From Motacilla alba alba (lineage: Eukaryota > Chordata > Aves > Passeriformes > Motacillidae), in contig NC_052020.1 of assembly GCF_015832195.1 (NCBI RefSeq), positions 4,842,254 to 4,906,253 of the forward strand: 64,000 nt of DNA. Reading direction: 5' to 3'. The position numbers and the translations under genes were made by a program. The first letter of the stretch is position 1. Each line of letters starts with the position of its first letter. Shown here piece after piece: positions 49,067 through 61,095 of the stretch. The notes under the pieces are model-generated. The model was not told the DNA's origin and did not search any database. It saw nothing but the letters and a program-made list of their open reading frames with translations.

Positions 49067-49799
49067 TTCTGGACCTCGCCGAAGTCGCTGTGAAACTGGA
49101 AGACGGACACACATCTCTCCGTACGAGAAAGCCTTTGATTATAAATATGGGGAAAGTGTCATGCAACCAGACCCGCTCGAAAAGCCTTCAGAAAAGAACG
49201 GGGGGGTGGAAGCTTAGCGCATCCTGACGGGCTTTTTAAATGCTATTGATTGGGACAAGCTGTTCAAAACCCCAGTAACAGTTAATCTGCCTGTTAATCA
49301 AGCCACTAAGGAGCTCAATGCGAGTTTTATTAGCAACTGGAGAACACAGGCAGCAGGAAGGATCAAAAGCCTACACCCTTGATATTTGTAAAACCGGCCT
49401 TTCCCAAAAATATATTTTCAATTACACAGTAATTCGGGGCTTATCAGGGCTCGCTCGCAGCCGCACGCAGATGGCTCCGCAGGCGCTGCCAAAGCCACGG
49501 AGCAAAGGCAGCAGCACCGCGCCGGGCCCGCCGAGGTGCGGGGGTTAAAAAGAACGCCTCAAGGAGGTGTCCCGCTCTCGCCTCTCTCCAGCTTCGGACC
49601 CTCCCGGCCTCCCGAAATAGCAGCAAAGCCTCCACTTGGCAAGCCACGAGGAACCGGCCGAGAAACTCCTCGTATTCACGTCAGTTGTGTTATTACGCTG
49701 AGGGGTCGAGGGCTCTCTTTCTTTTAGCTGGCGAATTTGATTTATTGCGGCAAGTTTGCAGGGCATATTTCCCTCTGCCCATCCTTTTGGTAGAGCCTC

Positions 49800-50250
49800 T
49801 CATTTAATTGTTAAAAAAAAAAAAGTTCAAATAGCGGGATTCGTAATTTGGAGAGCCTGAAAGTTGGATTTCAATTAATTTAATGACTAGAAATACTATT
49901 ATATCGGCTAAAATCAACATTTGATCTTGTCATTTTTCAATGCAATCCGATTCCTTTATATGTCAGCGAGATATGCATATAAAAGACTATCTGGTCAGAG
50001 GTAATTATGTCACAGCTTTTTCTCGGCATGACAGCTGGATAAACACCATCTCCAATAAACATCTCTAATTAGGGAGGAGGATCTGAGATAGATGGTGTTT
50101 GATTTATTACTGAAGGAGAATGTCCATTTACCGGTATATTATAGTGAAGCATCACAGGGAGCGTTCCCGCTAACGCACCGTAAGGAGTATTTGGAGATGC
50201 TCGAAGACAGGTAAGCGGTGTTTCAGGTTTTACGCTGTTATTTTGTTTAG
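49800..50250. promoter_or_regulatory. PAX6: Candidate enhancer block between P0 and P1
   Basis: Unique AT-rich sequence with TTCAATTAATTTAATGAC, GAGATATGCATATAAAAG and several TGACAG/TAATTA words, free of repeats and flanked by GC-rich DNA. The character fits conserved noncoding DNA; no alignment was possible. Confidence 0.4.
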
Positions 50251-50952
50251 CGTTATTTCGGAGGAAGAACGGCCTTTCTAGGGCACCTCTCTTTCCCACC
50301 GACGCCCTGATTTAGCAGAGGCATCCAGGGCTGGGAAGGCAAGCCTGAGTCTGGGCGCCGAGAGGCGATCGCCTCTGGCCGACCGGACCTTTCCAACCCG
50401 AGCGGGCCAACCGAGCGCCCTCGGCGACCGGCGAGCCGCCGGCGTTTGGCGGCCGAGAGCGGCCGGGACGCGGCCCCCGACGGCAGCTCGGAGGGTCGGG
50501 GACCCGCCCGGGGCTCCCTCCGGCAGCCCCGCCGCCGGGCCCCCTCTGCGGGCCGGGCCCTCCGTGCCCCGCTCCCGTCCCGTGCGTGGGGCCCGGGGGC
50601 CGGAGCCGAGCGGGGCGCTCCGAGGGGCGCGGTAACCCGCGGCTGCCCCCGCCACCCGAGACGGGTCACGGCGAGGGAGCGGGGCCCGGGTCACGGGGCG
50701 GGGGAAGGGGAGGGGGCCGCGCCGCCCGCGCGGGGGAAGTTTGGGAAGCGGCCCCGCCGCCGGCCGCCCCCTCCGCCCCGGGGCGCCCCCTCCGACGGGC
50801 GGGCAGCGGCCGGAGCCGCTCCCTCCCACCCCCACCTGTTGTGCGGGGCTCCGGCCCGCTCCCCTCGCCTTCCCCCCGCGGGGAGGGGGTGCCGGGCACC
50901 CCGACCCCTCCCGTCGGAAGCGGCCCGCGGCCGGGGGCTGCGGGGTCGTTAC

Positions 50953-51084
50953 CTGTCAGCGGGAGCGGAGCGTCCGGGCGCGGCGGTCCCGCGGCCGGGA
51001 GGAGGCACCTGGCGGCTCCGGTGGCCGATTTCCACGCGAGAACCTGCCACACAGTTTAAATGTCAATGACAGCAAAAGAGGGGT
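50953..51084 (-). other. PAX6: PAX6 noncoding exon 0
   Basis: On the PAX6 strand the exon begins near ACCCCTCTTTTGCTGTCATT and continues with GACATTTAAACTGTGTGGCA, closely resembling the human P0 leader I remember. It ends CGCTGACAG with donor GTAACG (50953/50952). It would splice to the acceptor at 44569, across a 6.4-kb intron. No ATG lies within it. Confidence 0.82.
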
Positions 51085-51175
51085 GCTGCCTTTGCACTAA
51101 CTTTCCCTTAATATCCACGCCAGCGCCTCCCCCATTGGCTGGGCCGCCCCGGTGACGTCAGGGCGGACAGTAGTT
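51085..51175 (-). promoter_or_regulatory. PAX6: PAX6 promoter P0
   Basis: Upstream of exon 0 the PAX6 strand has a TATA-like TATTAA word at 51108-51113, about 25-30 bases before the inferred start. It also has a CCAAT box (ATTGG on +, 51134-51138) and a perfect CRE palindrome TGACGTCA (51153-51160). The order CRE, CCAAT, TATA, start is that of a compact core promoter. Confidence 0.82.
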
Positions 51176-51179
51176 AGCT

Positions 51180-52319
51180 AATGAGACATTTTAGGCGACA
51201 CGAGCGCCAGCCCGGACACCGCCCGCCCCGTCGGCGGGCACGGCACGGCCCGGCCCGGCCCGCCCCGCCCCGCCCGGGGCTCGGCCGCGGGACGGGACTC
51301 CCTTGGACCGGGACACCCTCGGGCAGCGGCGGGGTCGCTGCCTCCTCCCCGCTGCCTCCCGGCAAACGGGGGCTGCGGCCCGACGGCTCGCCCCAGCCCA
51401 GCCCTGCCGGCAGCCGGGATTCTCCCCGGCCTCCCAGGCCGAGTTTTAGGCTGAGGTTTGGCTTCTTCGCCTCTGAAACGCGCTCCGCGCGAAGGACGCT
51501 CCTGCACGGGGGAAAGGAGGCTCCCAAAACCTGACGCAGGCCCTGTGGCCCCTCGGGGACGCGTTGGTCCCCGAGCCCTCAGCTCTGCTGCGGGAGTGGG
51601 GTGCTGCCAGACGGGAGGGGAGCCGCAGCCTGCCCGCGCCCCGGCACCTCCGCGGGCTCCCCGTGCGCGCCCGCTCCCATTAGAGCGGGAGGGAGAGCCT
51701 GTTATTTGCACACACTTGTCAGGGTAAATAATTCATCGGCAAAGAGCCCCCCCCCCGCCGCCGATAGTTTTATTGAACTGCACTTAAATGTTTCATGAAC
51801 CTGCCGCCCGACCGGGCCGGGGCGGGGGTGCGGGCTCCATTAGGAGGAGGCTGTGCCGGGGGCGCGGGCAGAGCGGGGTGCGGGGCGCCGCTCCGGCTCT
51901 GAGGGTCGGGGACCCACCCGGGGCAGGGATCCGGCTGGGATGCGGGGTGACCCCGTCCCTCAGGCGGCCGCGCAAGCCCCGCGCGTTGGCAGGTAGCGAC
52001 GGCCCCGGGGGCGCTGCCAGGAAGGGGTTTCGCGGCGCGTTTGGAGCCGCTGCCATTAAGGGGCTTGCGGCTCCCTGCAACCCGGCAGGGTCCTCCAGGG
52101 AAGCGTTGGAAACACCACGGCTCCCGCCTGCTTATCTGGCTGTCAATAAAAGGAGATGGCTCCTAAAGCAGGGCCAGGTGCTGCCTCCCCTGCTCTCCAG
52201 CGCGCCGCTCTCCAGAAACTGCTCAGGCGTGAAGCCAAGTCTGCTTGGCCAGGCCTCGGCGGAGGCAGGCAAACAGCCCCTCGCCAGCGCCAGAGCGCTC
52301 TGTTTGCCTTTTTATCTCC

Positions 52320-52354
<35 letters not shown>

Positions 52355-52910
52355 GAGACAGAAAAAGGGAAGCGAGGCAGGAAGGTGGGGGAGCGTTGGG
52401 AGCAGAGTCCGCATTTGGCCGAGAGGTCGCCTAAAAAGAAAAGAAAATAAAATTATAATAAGAAAGGATGGGGGGGAAAACCCCGGCAAAGGCTGCGCGG
52501 GGAGGCGGGCGGGACCCCGGGGGCGGCCTCGGGACGCTCCGGGGCGGGGGGCCCGGACAGGCCCGGGGTCAGCCCGGAGCGGGTGGGGGTGTCCGGGGCT
52601 GCGGCCGCCCCCCGCCCCGCCGCGCAGCCGTGCGGAGCCCCCGCGCCCCGCCGCGCAGCCGGGGAGGCTCGGGCGGGCAGCGGAGCCGGTGAAACCGGGC
52701 GACAAAGTGTCTCCCCCGCGCCTGTGTGTGTGTCCCCGCTGATTTTTGCTCCTGCCGCGGTCGGGTCCGCGACCTTTGCTGAGGCGCGGAGGAGGGACGC
52801 GGCTCCGCGGAGCAGCGCGGAGCTGAGCCCCGCGGGCGCGGAGGGAAGCGGGGTCGGTGCTGGCGTGGCCGCGCCGGGCAGGGGATAGGAGCAGGGGCAC
52901 GGCAACGTGT
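51180..52910. other. CpG-rich region upstream of P0
   Basis: 1.7 kb of CpG-dense sequence with an AT-rich gap at 51.7-51.8 kb and a 32-bp poly(A) run at 52321-52352. Long GC-biased open frames on both strands are composition artefacts. Divergent noncoding transcription from P0 is possible but not shown. Confidence 0.6.
52321..52352 (+). repeat. Poly(A) homopolymer, 32 bp
   Basis: Uninterrupted A run inside the CpG-rich area upstream of P0. Confidence 0.95.
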
Positions 52911-54109
52911 TAAAATTTATAAGCATTATACATATTTGATTTACACTACGTTCCGAAGTTGTGGGCTTTTTCTTTTTTTCTTCTTTCTTTTTTTTTTTTT
53001 TTTTTCCCGAGGATGCCCCAAACCCCCGTGTTCACATAGATTGAGCAATTCTCAACACACACTGTAATAATGAGCTTTAATTCTCTATCCAAGCAGAACT
53101 TGAGCAATAATAATAAGCACATCAGAACAATTTGTTTACTGTGGCATTGCACAGGCTGCAGGGTCCAAGACTAGCTACAATAAACGGTAAAAACCAAAGC
53201 AAAAGCCCTAGAACAGGAAAAATACTGTGATAGAAACGTGGTTTTGGCTTTCAAGGAAAGAGGTACTTGACTAGCATTGTAGCTCGGATATTTTGCCCTT
53301 GTCCAAGGTATGTGTTTTTAAATACTTTCTTTTTGTTTCCCCCACACGTTTCTTTGCTTGTCTAACATTTCTCTTTTGCCTCCAGGATTGCGTTTAAACC
53401 TTGGTGCAGAAATGTAATTTTGCTCTTGTTTTGTATTGTTGGTTGGTTGGGTTGTGGTGGGGTTTTTTTTTGTTGTTTTTTGTTTTCTTTTTTTTTATTC
53501 TCTCGTCTTGTCGGCTCAGCCCTCTCGCAGTTTGATAGAAACTGAATAGCTCCATCTCTTCGAATAAAAAATACCTGAGTTATCATTGAAATGGCTTTTT
53601 GTGTGCCGCCACGTAAAGTTGGGAGAGCTCTCCGGCTGTTGTGCGGCTGGCAGCCTGCGAGGCTCTCCTGCGACCTGGTAAACGATTGCACCCACCCTCC
53701 TTGGGAGCACTCGCCCAGAGCGGGCTGAGCCGGCTGACACGGGCACCCCGGTCTGTGAACCCTGGCGAGCTGGAAACTTGTTGTAACAAGCGGGATTAGT
53801 GCGCGGGAGTGCGCGTTTGGGGGCTCTCATTTAAGATGCTGCAAGAAACTTCTGTGAACTGAAGCGTCCTAAAGACAGAAATTTAGCAGAAAGATAACAT
53901 TTCCCCTCGCGAAGAATCCCACTGTAGCCGGCTGCATTATGAGACTCTTATTCTCAATGCCGTAGCCTTGTTTCTCATCCGAAAAACAACAACCAAAAAA
54001 TCAAGGTTAAAAAAATTCCTCTTGCTCTAAAAAAGAGAAACCTATAGCTATAAATCATTTCTTTATACCTTAACTTTGTAGCTGGGTTTTCTCCCCTCTC
54101 CCTCTATCT

Positions 54110-54142
<33 letters not shown>

Positions 54143-54300
54143 CTTTTCCCCGAAGACTCCTAATGCTATTAATTTGTCGAAAACTTTATTCTGGGCTGTC
54201 TGGAATTATTTCCCTTCTCTATCCTTTAAAACATTTTCATAATAAGCGTGACTCCGGACAATGTTTGATTTGTTTTTCTCCCCTCATCCCGGTTTAGACT
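52911..54300. other. Upstream intergenic, no gene seen
   Basis: Moderately AT-rich with T-rich stretches near 52.98, 53.46 and 54.11 kb. No coding exon, RNA gene or repeat family is recognised. Confidence 0.6.
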
Positions 54301-54359
54301 GAGACATTAGCTGAATTCCCTGGGGGTGATTGGATGCAATTCGCTGAAAGTCGACAGGC

Positions 54360-55045
54360 ACGTCCTGGATGTTAGAAATTCACTTTTCCTCAACGTGACA
54401 AGGCTGAGTTCGATCTACAATTGTATTTGAAAGGGCAATGAGCGGAAAGATCTCCCATCATTAAAACCTCCCTCTTCTTTAGCAAAATAACAAGATACTT
54501 CATTTGCACACAAACACTCGGGGAAAAAAAAGAATCCCCAAACCCCAACCGACCCGCGATAACTCTTTGATAAAACGCTATCTCTGCACAATTTGGGAGG
54601 GGGGGACCACATATCAAAAGGTATCGGAGGACCCCCAAAGCGCCCATGTGATCAAGTTGACTTTTTACTTTAAATCTTGAATAAGATGTGAGTTGTAACA
54701 AGGGGATTTGCACTTACTCCATGACCCTTGTAATTGGATTAAATATGGACTGAGACGTACAAAAACATACCAAGATTGACACCTGCCAACTGGACTTCCT
54801 TATGATTGATTGTGATGCTTCGTGCTGGCAACAATAATGAAATAAATTGTATGGATAAAACAGCACATTTGTCATTTCCGTGCCATAAGAGAGGAAGGCA
54901 GCGTGTTAGGCAAGCTGTTATCTGACAGGCACGAACAGCAGACACAACTAAAGAGCTAAACAAGGATTCCAGACATTGACAAGACAAATTATAACTTGTC
55001 ACAACCTTTTTAAATTCAGAAGTTTTCAATTAACATATATATTGC
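54360..55045. promoter_or_regulatory. PAX6: Candidate PAX6 surface-ectoderm (lens) enhancer
   Basis: Unique AT-rich block 3.3-4.0 kb upstream of the P0 start, where the ectodermal enhancer (about -3.5 kb) lies in mouse. Motifs fitting the known inputs are visible: MEIS-type TGACAG (54923-54928), PBX/MEIS-like TGATTGAT (about 54803), SOX-like CAACAAT (54829-54835), a POU-like ATTTGCA near 54706 and an inverted TGACAAG...CTTGTCA pair (54977-54983, 54995-55001). Position and motifs support the call; conservation was not tested. Confidence 0.55.
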
Positions 55046-55069
55046 TGTTACACATAAGATCGGGTGGAC

Positions 55070-55960
55070 TTAAAACATAAACAGGCAGGGACGGAGGGCG
55101 GCGGAGGCTGCGGAGCCGCCGCTGCCCCGGCTGCCGGCGCTGCGCGGAGCCCCGGGAGCCGCCCCGCCGCCCCTGCCCGCGGGCGCGGCTCTGCCGGGGC
55201 GGCGGGGCCGAGCCCGCGGGGTTCCCGGCGCGGAGGGGCCGCGGGGCGCCGGCGCAGGTAGCGCATCCCGCCGAGGCGCTCCGGGCTGGCCGGGGATGGA
55301 GCGCCGTCCATCGGGCCGGGATGCAGCGGCGGCGCGTCCTGTAGGGAAGCGCTCGGGATTTGCGGCCGCCGGCGGCGATCCGCGGCGCGGGGTGGATGCG
55401 GAGCAGGAGGCTCCTCCGCGCCCGGCAGCGCCGCGCTCCCGGCTGCGGGCAGGGCCGGGCAGCGCTCCCGCCTCCGCCGGGACTGCGGGCATCCCCCGCG
55501 AACGGGGGGAGGCGGCCCCCGCGGCGCCCCCCGAGGGGCAGGGGCCGCGACCCACAGCCGGCACCCGCTGGCCCGAGGGTCGCCCCGCGCCTCGGCTCCC
55601 TGCGGCCACTCGCGACCGCAGCAGCGCCGTGCGAAACGGGGGAGCAAGGCTGAGGTGGGGAAAGGTCCCCTGCGGGATGATCCTGGGTCAAGAGGCACGA
55701 CACACGGGGCACGTCGTGGCACAGGGACTTGTGTCTGGGCTGGCTCCTCCAGCGTGACCCGCTGGGGCGGCTGGGGCAGTGCTCGGGTTTGGGCCGTCCG
55801 GCCCCCGCCAGGTTATTACTGGATAAAAAAGCAGCGAGGCAGGAGCGGGCTCACCTGAGCACGGCCCCCGCGCCTGTCGTGACCCCCCAAAATGCAAACG
55901 AAACTGCGGAGCATTTTCCCCCGTGTCGTGGTGCGCTTTCTCCGAGGAGATGCTGACCTG
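55070..55960. other. CpG island 4-5 kb upstream of P0
   Basis: 0.9 kb of GC-rich CpG-dense DNA immediately beyond the candidate ectoderm enhancer. Open frames exist in all phases on both strands and are not credible proteins. It may belong to the polycomb-type island cluster around PAX6 or mark a noncoding transcript start. Confidence 0.6.
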
Positions 55961-56249
55961 GCCCGGCCCAGCGAGCATCCCCCGGGAGCAGACAGAAAGG
56001 CCGGCTCCCGCTGAAAACCGTCGGGTCCCACTCGAGGGGCGACTCCGACTCTTAGACAAATATTTTCCACCCCCGTTTCTTTGTTCTGAGCGGGATTTTG
56101 CTGGGTCCGAGCTGACGGGCAGTAGAAGTACAGGGGATGTAGCACCGCGTCTTTCCCGGCCATCGCCGGGCACGGAGAAAAAGGACTTTGCCCCCAAAAC
56201 CCCGAGTCGCAACTTGGGAAAAAATAACTAATATTCCAAGGCGACCTTT

Positions 56250-57190
56250 CCACTTGCTGTAATTACTGCCAAACTCATTCCTCTAAATTAAATGCTGCAA
56301 GTGATTTGAATCCTCGAAACGCAAAACCCAAGTTCCATCGAATTAGTTGTAGCCTGCCTGCTTTCCCCAGTGACTGCATCTATTAACATTATAATCTCAA
56401 ACACCATTTTTTATGTAACACTATTGTTAGTAAATCAACTCCTCAGGTCCACAGAGACGCTGACCTCTGTCAATTCAGTGAAAGTGTAATTATCTCCCCG
56501 AATCTTGGACAGATTTAAGAGATTACATTTCAACTAAATCTATATCAATGCTAATTTTTTTTCCAGGCTCCAGGTGCTAGGCACTCCGAAATGGTGTTTC
56601 TGCCCAGCAGAATGGGTTACAAAGAGGAGAGGGCTTGCTGCGTAGAGGGCCAGAAGAAATGAAGCCCCACATAAAATTACACCTTTTTTTTTTTTTTTTT
56701 TTTTTTGCTACAAAACCTGGTTCTTGTATGGCAAAGTCAAACAAAGCAGCTATGCTAAATTAGCGTTAAATAAAGGCTAGTTTAATGCTCGGTTACAGTC
56801 AACTGGTGTATATTTGATGGCTAATTGTCTATCAAAATTAAAGAGAAAAGAACAAATGATTCCTTATAAGAAGGTGTTAAAAGCTTCGACAAAAGGACAT
56901 TTCACAAATATAATATCTGCGGACGGCGAATTGTCCTTTTGAAGCTTTTTTAATGTACTGAAGGCCTGGGACTCCCTAGATATAAATAATGGGGAGAAAC
57001 GCGCCCTTTTATTCCGAGAGAGCCTCTTTTAGACCAGTCGCTCTAATAAACCGGCGAGGACAATATTCCGGGAGGAACGGGAACCGCGTCGCTGTGATTT
57101 CCGACGGCCACTTAAATAAATAATGCCCCGGCAGTAAAAAGGCGTTTAAATGTTATTTGGTTTGCGCTTAAAGAGACCTGAGCGGAGAGC
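56250..57190. promoter_or_regulatory. PAX6: Candidate conserved noncoding block upstream of PAX6
   Basis: Unique, mostly AT-rich sequence with many TAAT/ATTA words (GCTAAATTAGCGTTAAATAA, TTTGATGGCTAATTG), TATAAATAAT and AATAAATAATG, interrupted only by a 24-bp poly(T) near 56.69 kb. It lies 5.2-6.1 kb upstream of P0, compatible with a pancreatic or neural element. Inference only. Confidence 0.4.
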
Positions 57191-58275
57191 AGCTCTCACT
57201 TGCAAATCAACCCCTACCAGCAGGCAGCAGCCAGGATTTGTAGGGCTGCTTGTAGGGTGGGGATGGGGCCGGATCCTGCCCCGGCTGCCCCGCGGCCAGG
57301 CGAGGTGCGCGCCCGCCCCGCGGTTCTCGCTTTATTCAGACTAATGGCTCAGGAAATATTCCGCGGGGCGGAGAGCGAGACGGGGCACGGAGCCGCGAAA
57401 ATGAGAGGGGAGAAGTGGCGGAGCCAACCAACCAAAAGCTCCCGCGTGAAGTTAATCCAAGAGGATGGCGGCGAAGCGGGCTCTGGGGCAGGCTGAGCCC
57501 CGGCGGCTCCGCGGGCGCGGAGCCCCGCGCAGGCAGGCAGGCAGGCAGGGAGCGGCTCCGCGGCCCCTCCGCGCGGAGGGCGTGCGGGAGAGCGGCAGCA
57601 TGCAAAAGAGCCCCGGCTAAATCATGCAGCAAGAGCGACAAACCGTCTGGAAAATGGACCCACGGAGCAGCAAGAATGTACTTTTTTATCTCTGACAACT
57701 TGTGTCCTAAAGAAAGTATCTTGAAGATAATTGAAATGATTACAATTCATCGCTGCCTCGCTTTGAGTAGGAACGGTCAAATAATGAAATCTTAGTAATA
57801 CAGCAAAAAATTAATTTCCATTGCACCACTGCTCGAGGTTTCCCCTTTTCTTTTTCTCTCCCCCCCTTTTCTTATGCCTAGCTTTCTCTAGAAATTTTGT
57901 GCTCACACATAATTCTGCACTTTGTTGCATTATTCATATTTTCGGGGTTATTTCCCATCTCCTCCCACCCTTTCTCCTTTAGCAACGGTCTCTGGAACTT
58001 CCAGATGTGGGTGCGGGGAATCTTCTGGAAGGAGCTATCCCGAGAGGTTGGGGAGGAATCCCCAAACTAAGTCCAGCCCGGCCGGGGTGGGTGCTGCGGC
58101 CCGAGAGGAGATTTTGGCCAACTACACCCCCTCCCACAACCACCTCCGGCGATGATGAGCAGGGGCTGGGCAGGCACCATGGCCGGGACAGCAGTGATAA
58201 TTCATTTTTGGAAACTGTTCTGGGACCCGGTCCCTGTGGGTTTTAAAAAGTATTATTATTATTGTTGTTGCGGTG

Positions 58276-58277
<2 letters not shown>

Positions 58278-58348
<71 letters not shown>
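58278..58348 (+). repeat. (ATT)n microsatellite, about 24 copies
   Basis: 71 bp of perfect ATT repeats, preceded at about 58247-58270 by a shorter diverged ATT/GTT run. The long Asn or Leu/Ile/Tyr homopolymer readings are artefacts. Confidence 0.97.
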
Positions 58349-58739
58349 GCCAGCATTTTGATATCACGATTATTATTGATATTGCTTTTTCTTGCTGTTT
58401 TCACCAGAAAAAAAATCTCTCCCAGAAGCTGCAGGGTGTCCTAGTGATGCCGGGGCTTTGGCTGAGGTGTTTTTTCTGGAGCTTTGGGCTGGAGGAGGGC
58501 ACCAGGGCTCACCCACGCAGGGAAATGGGATGGGGCCAGGGCGAGCCTGTGCCCCACTGTCCCCAGTGTCCCCCCCGGTGTCCCCAGGCTCTGTGGCAGT
58601 TGCTGGCTGTGCTGCTGCCCGGGATGCCTGAGCCCCCTCGCAGCCTCTCACCTCGCAGATTGTGCAGGAGGCAGCCTGCCTTTTAATCCAAGCCAGGGAT
58701 GGACCAGGGTACATCCTCAATGCAACTAACTGTTTCTAA

Positions 58740-59230
58740 AAAAAAGACCATCTGGTAATTGTCTTCCTTTAGATCTTCCCTTAATTATGCTTTTAATTAA
58801 AGATGGTTCAAGGCATTGGACCACATGAAGGGCAGTAATTACAAATTACATTACAAACCCAACAGATGTAGCTCTATCTGCTGGGAAAAAGGTACCGGAA
58901 TAAAATTTGACTAAACTTTAGGATAAATTAATCCGCTGCCTTGAGAACAGAAGCACATTTTTTATTATGCAGACTCTAGCCAGGATTTAAGTTCTCTGTC
59001 ATGATTGTTTTCATATTTCTTTGACATCTATTGATTTGGAGGCAGCTGCAAGGCTTTGTCACAAGAGAGAAGAGCAGTCACAATATATTAGCTTGATGGC
59101 ATAACTCGAATATGAGTAGGAAGGATAGAAACATGACAGGGAGCCACGTGACTGAGTGATGGGTCTCCAACAAAATAAAGAAATTAATTTTTAATAAAAA
59201 GCTTTAAAAATACCACAGCTAGTGCAACAG
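58740..59230. promoter_or_regulatory. PAX6: Candidate conserved noncoding block 7.7-8.1 kb upstream of P0
   Basis: Unique sequence dense in homeodomain words (CTTAATTATGCTTTTAATTA, GCAGTAATTACAAATTACAT) and with an E-box type CACGTG at about 59145. It has no repeats. In mammals the PAX6-associated lncRNA Paupar starts about 8.5 kb upstream; whether anything equivalent exists here is unknown. Confidence 0.4.
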
Positions 59231-61036
59231 CAAGGGGAACGACAGAACTTGTTAATTATCGAGCTTTGGAGCATCTGAAATTTATCCCTGAAGACCGAGA
59301 GGGGACGGGCTTTTTTTAAATTCCCAGTCAGGACTGGTGAAGTCACAAGGAGCACAGCCCCCGTGCCCCGGGCTGGAGCCCACCCTGCCCTGGCAGCCAG
59401 GTCTGGCCTGGGGAGCTCGGGGCACCGCGGCAGGGCTCCCCTGCCCCGCCAGGCGCTGGGAATGAGCATCCTGCTCTGCCCGGGATCTGCTCGGGGCAAA
59501 GCTCCCAGACCCCAAGTGGGGTTTATGCAAAGCAATGCAGAGCCCACAGCCTCTGTAATGAGGGAAGGCAGTGCAGGCTCTAAGATTCCCAGGGGGAATA
59601 TTGCCCCGCTGATCTGTGGTCACTGATGGCTCTGGATATGCTACTCAAAATGCATCTTGAGGGGCTGCAGGAATGCAGGAGTAGGAACCCTTAAAATGAC
59701 CTGGCTGGCACGTTGGGAGGAGATCAAGAGGCTGCGTTTTTCACCAACCCACTTCTGGTTCAGTGGATAAAGACATCACTGATGATCAAGAGGCTGTTTT
59801 TAAGTCTACATCCAGTTCAAAGGATGCGCCTCTCTCGCATTTTGCCAAAATCCTGTGCTAAATGTGTAACTGGGAGCTCAAAGTATTTGAGCAGGTTTGG
59901 GCAAAGTAACAGAATTTCCCTGTCTGGGGGAGGCTGTATGTTGAAAGCAGTCATTGAAGTCGAGCTGGGGAGCAGGGACAGCGAGGATTCACACGTCAGA
60001 CGCTCCATCAGACCATTGAAGAGAAATTAAGTCGGGACGGTTTGTCTTCCCCTCTCCCAGCTCCACCTCTGTGGAAAAGGCACAATAAAAAATCCAGGCA
60101 GCTCCTGAACGTGGGGGGTGTCTCCCCTTCAAGTGAGACACCTTCAGCATCTCTTGAAGGTGAGACTGGACACGGGAGGCCTTGGGGGTGACCCCAAAAC
60201 CCCAGCGACCACGGGGGCAGCAGCCAGGCCACCCCAAAGGTCAGGCGGAGCGCACGAGGGGTTGAAGCCCATCTCTGCCCTCCCTCCCACCCACAGGCAC
60301 GAGCAGGGATGCTGTTCCTTGCTTTCCAGTGTGCCTCTGCTCAGCTGGGCACGGCGCAGCCCAAGGACAGAGCAGTGCACCCCACCCCAGCTGTGCACTC
60401 ACACTTTCACCCACCCTCTGCTTACAGTGCCACATTCCTGTCCTTCTGAGGCAGCCAGCCCCATGGATGGCTAAGCCATTTCCTTACCCATTGCTGGGTC
60501 TCCTCCTGTGTGGGGTGCAGGAAAGGGAGCAGATTCTCGTGGCCCTGGTGCCAGGAAGGGAGTCATTTGGACAGAGCTCTCCGAATGGCTCTCAAGCAGC
60601 AGGCTCAGGGCTCCCAGTAAGGCCGCTGGGATTCAGGATTGCCCAGTGTCAGTGGGTATGGCCACACCATGAGCCCGTGGGCAGCACATCGCAGCTCCCG
60701 TGCTCTCATTCCCTTTCAAAATGAGCAAGCATAACGCTCCTCTACTTGGAAATTTAACCCCGTGTTTTGCCATCACTTCCCACTTCCTGGAAGTGACCCT
60801 GATGACAAAATCCCATTATTTGAAAAGAGAATAATTTCAGGTTTAAAAATTCCATATGTTATCCAGGAAAACCTGTGTCTCTAAGGTAGTTGGTGAATGT
60901 AAGATTACAGGTACTCCTGAAAACTCTTACTGCTCATTTATATAGAACTTTTGGAACATATTTACATATAACCAAAAAACCCTTCTGCCCCAAATTGTAA
61001 GACTGCTTTTAGATCAAATGCAATATGGGATCTAGA

Positions 61037-61095
61037 TTTATTTAAATATATTAATATCACATATATATATATATATATATACATATTTAAATAAA
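61037..61095 (+). repeat. (AT)n flanked by a perfect 13-bp inverted repeat
   Basis: TTTATTTAAATAT (61037-61049) is the exact reverse complement of ATATTTAAATAAA (61083-61095). Between them lies an (AT)n run that is itself self-complementary. Confidence 0.9.

Larger units (their letters stand above)
44569..50952 (-). other. PAX6: PAX6 intron 0 (P0 transcripts), containing P1
   Basis: 6.4-kb interval between exon 0 and exon 2. Besides P1 it contains CpG-rich blocks at 46.3-46.85 and 47.58-48.3 kb, long poly(T) and poly(A) runs, and unique AT-rich blocks at 49.2-49.45 and 49.8-50.25 kb that look regulatory. Confidence 0.75.

Noticed and set aside
58122..58367. Poly-Asn or poly-Leu/Ile peptides
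   Set aside because: They are direct translations of the (ATT)n microsatellite.
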